Source: Oscillospiraceae bacterium
Lineage (GTDB): Bacteria > Bacillota > Clostridia > Oscillospirales > CAG-272
Assembly (NCBI GenBank): GCA_015065395.1
Contig: SVQJ01000071.1
Location: forward strand, 1 to 8,312
DNA length: 8,312 nt
Direction of reading: 5' to 3'
The notes below the pieces were generated by a model. It made no database searches. It had not been told where the DNA came from and saw only the letters and a list, made by a program, of their open reading frames with translations. A program made the position numbers and the translations under genes. Within the stretch, counting starts at the first letter, position 1. Every line of letters begins with the position of its first letter. Shown piece after piece: positions 6,203-8,312 of this stretch.

Positions 6203-6408
6203 TTGGTTCTTTCCTTGAAATGAAAGAACCAAAGAAGACGAAGATATCGAAAAGGCAAAAAGACCCTAAAAGAGTAAGAGCACAAAAATGAGCTCATTCA
6301 TTTTTGTGCTCTTACTCTTTTTAAGTTATGGCGCCTTTTGCCATGCAAACCTTAGCAAAACCCATACATAAAGTTTTTTGCTTGGCTCTTTTCAAAAAGC
6401 GACTGTTT
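6203..6408 (+). repeat. Structured intergenic repeat, copy C (full length)
   Basis: Same module order as copy A. An 11-bp hairpin built on TTGGTTCTTTC (6203-6213 with 6222-6232) comes first. The outer stem GGCAAAA/TTTTGCC (6254-6260 with 6336-6342) encloses a 24-bp perfect inner stem (6268-6291 with 6298-6321) with an ATGA...TCAT tip. The tail runs from CATAAAG (6367) to GCGACTGTT (6407), the same length as in copy A. The middle of the inner stem differs from copies A and B yet stays fully paired. It lies between the ends of two convergent genes (amidase and oxidoreductase) and may also act as a terminator for the amidase gene. Confidence 0.75.
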
Positions 6409-6442
6409 CTCCACATCGGCACAAGCTTTAACGTTAAAAGCT

Positions 6443-6487
6443 GAAAAGCCTTGTAAAAGCACATTACAGGCTTCTACAAGGCTTTTC
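6443..6487. terminator. Bidirectional intrinsic terminator
   Basis: GAAAAGCCTTGTA (6443-6455) and TACAAGGCTTTTC (6475-6487) form a perfect 13-bp stem; AAGC/GCTT (6457-6460 with 6470-6473) extends it inside the loop. T-rich sequence follows on both strands. It lies 22 nt beyond the oxidoreductase stop on the minus strand, so it mainly serves that gene, and would also stop plus-strand transcripts that pass copy C. An imperfect palindrome around AACGTT (6424-6442) adjoins it. Confidence 0.8.
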
Positions 6488-6509
6488 TTTCCGATAATCG
6501 TATTGCACA

Positions 6510-7586
6510 TCAGAACTTAATAACGGTATTGGTTTTTGCAGATTCAAACGCTGCCATAATGACCTTCATTACCACTCTCATCTGATCGTGTGTTACAAGC
6601 TGCTCACACTTACCGTCGACAGCATCGCAGAAATTGCGGTAATAATCGTGAACGTTAACAGCGGGACGGGGAATACTGAAGCTCTCCATCGCTCTGTCTG
6701 TTCTGGGGGCCATCGTTTTTGAGAGACCGGAAGCGGTCTTTGTGGGGCGGATATCATCGTGAGAGCCCCATGCTGTGCAACGGGTTATATGGATATCATC
6801 CATCCAATTATTGCAAATGGCAGTACCTGTGGTTCCTCTCATATACATCAAAGGAAGCTGAATGAAATTATAGGTGCAGATCTCAACATGAAGATTCTTA
6901 CCGCTCTTCAGCTTAATATCAATGAAGCAACCGTCGTCCACAGGAATACCGGTGAGATAGTCGAAACGAGCATATACGCTTTCAACATCGTAGCCAAGCA
7001 TCCAGAGCTGCTGGTCGATCATGTGAACGCCCCAGTCATAGAGCATACCGCCGCCCTTTTCCACGGTTTTTCTCCAGTCTCCGGGAACGCCGTGGTCGCC
7101 GTGAACGCGGGATTCTATGCTGATAATATCACCGATAGTACCGTCCGCAGAAAGCTTCTTCATTGCAACGTAATAGTCGTCATAACGGCGATTCTGGTGA
7201 ACGGAGAACACTTTTCCGTTCTTTTCTGCCGCGGCGATCATGTTTTCCAAAGCCTCGCAGGACATAGTAACAGGCTTTTCGCTGATAACATTCTTTCCTG
7301 CGTTAAGAGCCGCAACAGCGATAGATTCATGAACATCGTTGGGAGTTGCTATAACAACGATCTCGATATCGTTATCATGAAGGAGATCCTCCAGAGAATC
7401 GAAAACCTTGTAGCCGTGCTCCTTTGCAAGCGCGTTCTTTTCGGGATCGATATCATATACTCCGCCGATCTCGCAAACGTCACTCTCATTAAAATTAATG
7501 GCATTGTAATAAGTAGTGCCTGCGATACTGCAGGTGTGCCATTGACCCATGCCGCCGTATCCGACGATGCCGACTTTCTTTTTCAT
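6510..7586 (-). CDS. Gfo/Idh/MocA-family oxidoreductase
   Basis: A 358-residue NAD(P)-dependent oxidoreductase of the glucose-fructose oxidoreductase / inositol dehydrogenase family. The N-terminal Rossmann fold starts MKKKVGIVGYGGMG with the dinucleotide loop at residues 9-14. The family motif EKP is at 103-105, with K104 the expected catalytic lysine, and the C-terminal sheet domain has GGGMLYDWGVHMIDQ (178-192) with D184 and H188 at the positions usually used for substrate handling. Members act on sugars, inositols and related polyols; the substrate cannot be read from the sequence, and no sugar transporter or kinase is adjacent. The start is fixed by the Rossmann motif; the nearest ribosome binding site, AGAAAGG (7605-7599), is about 12 nt away. 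It is a single gene with its own promoter, structured leader and terminator. Confidence 0.92.
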   Translation of the reverse strand: MKKKVGIVGYGGMGQWHTCSIAGTTYYNAINFNESDVCEIGGVYDIDPEKNALAKEHGYKVFDSLEDLLHDNDIEIVVIATPNDVHESIAVAALNAGKNVISEKPVTMSCEALENMIAAAEKNGKVFSVHQNRRYDDYYVAMKKLSADGTIGDIISIESRVHGDHGVPGDWRKTVEKGGGMLYDWGVHMIDQQLWMLGYDVESVYARFDYLTGIPVDDGCFIDIKLKSGKNLHVEICTYNFIQLPLMYMRGTTGTAICNNWMDDIHITRCTAWGSHDDIRPTKTASGLSKTMAPRTDRAMESFSIPRPAVNVHDYYRNFCDAVDGKCEQLVTHDQMRVVMKVIMAAFESAKTNTVIKF

Positions 7587-7697
7587 AATAAGACCGTGCC
7601 TTTCTTGCGCTTTCCTTTCGGAAAAACAGCAATGCCCTTGGGCATAGTGCCCGGGCGCAGATTCGCTTTCGCTAAAAAAGTATTGACATAAACATCA
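7587..7697 (-). promoter_or_regulatory. Structured 5' leader of the oxidoreductase gene
   Basis: About 110 nt of untranslated leader are predicted from the promoter at 7704-7731. Several hairpins are possible. TTTCC-GAAA-GGAAA (7624-7611, minus strand) lies just before the ribosome binding site. Further upstream the segment 7640-7644 (GGGCA on the plus strand) can pair either with 7633-7637 or with 7648-7652, two mutually exclusive helices, and GCCCGGGC (7649-7656) is self-complementary. It does not match a riboswitch class I can recall, so a regulatory role is only a suggestion. Confidence 0.4.
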
Positions 7698-7703
7698 AAA
7701 ATT

Positions 7704-7731
7704 ATTATATCAACTTGAATCTCAATGTCAA
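7704..7731 (-). promoter_or_regulatory. Sigma-A-type promoter of the oxidoreductase gene
   Basis: On the minus strand: perfect TTGACA (7731-7726), a 16-nt spacer, and perfect TATAAT (7709-7704) preceded by TGA (extended -10). It lies between the end of the ThiT-like gene and the oxidoreductase, so the latter does not depend on read-through from upstream. Confidence 0.82.
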
Positions 7732-7777
7732 TAAAATCGGCAAAATTTATTCGGCTGTTTTTTGAATTTGCAAGGAT

Positions 7778-8312
7778 TTATCGGCTTTTCTTAAGATTTC
7801 TTCCGATAAGCATGACCAAAACGCTGACGATCAAAGCCCCTGCCGTTACAATGATAACTCCCATCCAGTTAACGCGAGCGATACCTTCTGAAAAAGCAAA
7901 TTCTCCGCTCTCCGTATCCTGAAGCTTTGAGAATACTGCGGATACATCGTAAATGAATGCGCAAAGGATGGCCGCACCTGCAGTAAGTGTTGCTAAACGG
8001 GGCACTCCTGCCTCCTGCTCCCTCTGTGCCGCAGAAAGACGAGGACTTCTGAAATCAATAGCTCCTGCAAGATAGAATGCCGCGGCGCACAGCACAAGAG
8101 CCTCAGGGATCATATAGGTCGCGTTGTAAATAAATGAATAAGTAAGTGCACTTGCGGTAGGGATGGAAAGGCCTGCCCAAACCGTTGCACCGGAAATAAC
8201 GTGACAGGCATATCTTATCAGGCTCACAACAGCACCTGAGAGAAGAATACCGATCTTCTGATTCTTGATGCCCTTGAAAGCACCGGCAATACCTATGAAG
8301 GCAAAGGCAAGA
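7778..8312 (-). CDS. thiT: ThiT-like thiamine transporter S component (partial, with C-terminal extension)
   Basis: The reading frame runs to the right edge without a start, giving 177 visible residues; a GTG at 8227 is internal. Visible residues 1-83 match the C-terminal half of ThiT, the membrane component that binds thiamine in ECF-type importers. The spacing H37-x3-G41-x3-W45, Y58 and N63 (RYACHVISGATVWAG, LTYSFIYNATY) agrees exactly with the thiamine-contacting His, Gly, Trp, Tyr and Asn of the Lactococcus protein as I remember it. Residues 84-177 form an extension not present in that protein: a charged linker (86-104) and two more hydrophobic helices (about 105-127 and 147-170) ending in a basic tail. 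The gene start and any thiamine riboswitch lie beyond the window. Function as a thiamine S component is probable; the extension's role is unknown. Confidence 0.8.
   Translation of the reverse strand, partial: LAFAFIGIAGAFKGIKNQKIGILLSGAVVSLIRYACHVISGATVWAGLSIPTASALTYSFIYNATYMIPEALVLCAAAFYLAGAIDFRSPRLSAAQREQEAGVPRLATLTAGAAILCAFIYDVSAVFSKLQDTESGEFAFSEGIARVNWMGVIIVTAGALIVSVLVMLIGRNLKKSR

Noticed and set aside
6759..7691. 310-codon open frame on the plus strand
   Set aside because: It lies antisense to the clearly real Gfo/Idh/MocA gene and extends through its leader and start; no domain is seen.
7683..7711. Plus-strand TTGACA (7683-7688) facing right
   Set aside because: No acceptable -10 box at the right distance and no plus-strand gene downstream; it lies in the AT-rich promoter region of the oxidoreductase.
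7778..7809. Inverted repeat TTATCGG/CCGATAA at the end of the ThiT-like gene
   Set aside because: The loop is 18 nt, most of it is coding, and no T run follows on the minus strand, so a terminator is not supported.
1..8312. Defence system, CRISPR array, tRNA/rRNA genes, transposase or phage genes
   Set aside because: I looked for them and saw none: every sizeable real gene belongs to a housekeeping, envelope or metabolic family, and the repeats are not regularly spaced.

Overview
The window looks like chromosome from an anaerobic, low-to-moderate GC Bacillota, most likely a gut-type Clostridia (Oscillospiraceae/Ruminococcaceae-like). This lineage is inferred from gene content: long-form HPF, a class II CCA-adding enzyme fused to an HD domain, a ThiT-type thiamine transporter component, an XRE regulator with a membrane domain, and a surface amidase with cysteine-rich C-x-x-C/Gly-His repeats. 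Promoters are sigma-A-like and Shine-Dalgarno sites are GGAG or AGGTGG.

Layout from left to right. 1-351: no convincing gene; copy A of a structured intergenic repeat (127-344). 352-963 (-): divergent PAP2-superfamily membrane protein. 964-1270: divergent control region with inverted repeats and a strong promoter. 1271-1882 (+): membrane-bound XRE regulator, ending in repeat copy B, whose 28-bp hairpin (1884-1943) sits between it and the convergent gene. 1994-2509 (-): hpf. 2510-2750: divergent promoters for hpf and cca. 2751-4172 (+): cca. 4229-6157 (+): secreted, membrane-anchored N-acetylmuramoyl-L-alanine amidase, whose -35 box overlaps the cca stop codon. 6158-6509: repeat copy C and a bidirectional terminator. 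6510-7586 (-): Gfo/Idh/MocA oxidoreductase behind a structured leader of about 110 nt. 7778-8312 (-): 3' part of a ThiT-like gene running off the right edge.

The six genes appear to be mostly independent single-gene units, each with its own promoter, and do not form one pathway. hpf (ribosome dimerisation) and cca (tRNA 3'-end maturation) both serve translation. The amidase and the PAP2 protein both plausibly act at the cell envelope. I see no defence system, CRISPR array, tRNA, rRNA or complete insertion sequence.

The most unusual feature is the repeat family. Three copies in 8.3 kb share an outer GGCAAAA/TTTTGCC stem and a long inner hairpin with an ATGA...TCAT tip. The middle of the inner stem differs between copies but stays paired on both sides. 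Copies B and C lie at convergent gene ends. Next in interest are the cysteine-triad repeats of the amidase and the C-terminal extension of the ThiT-like protein.
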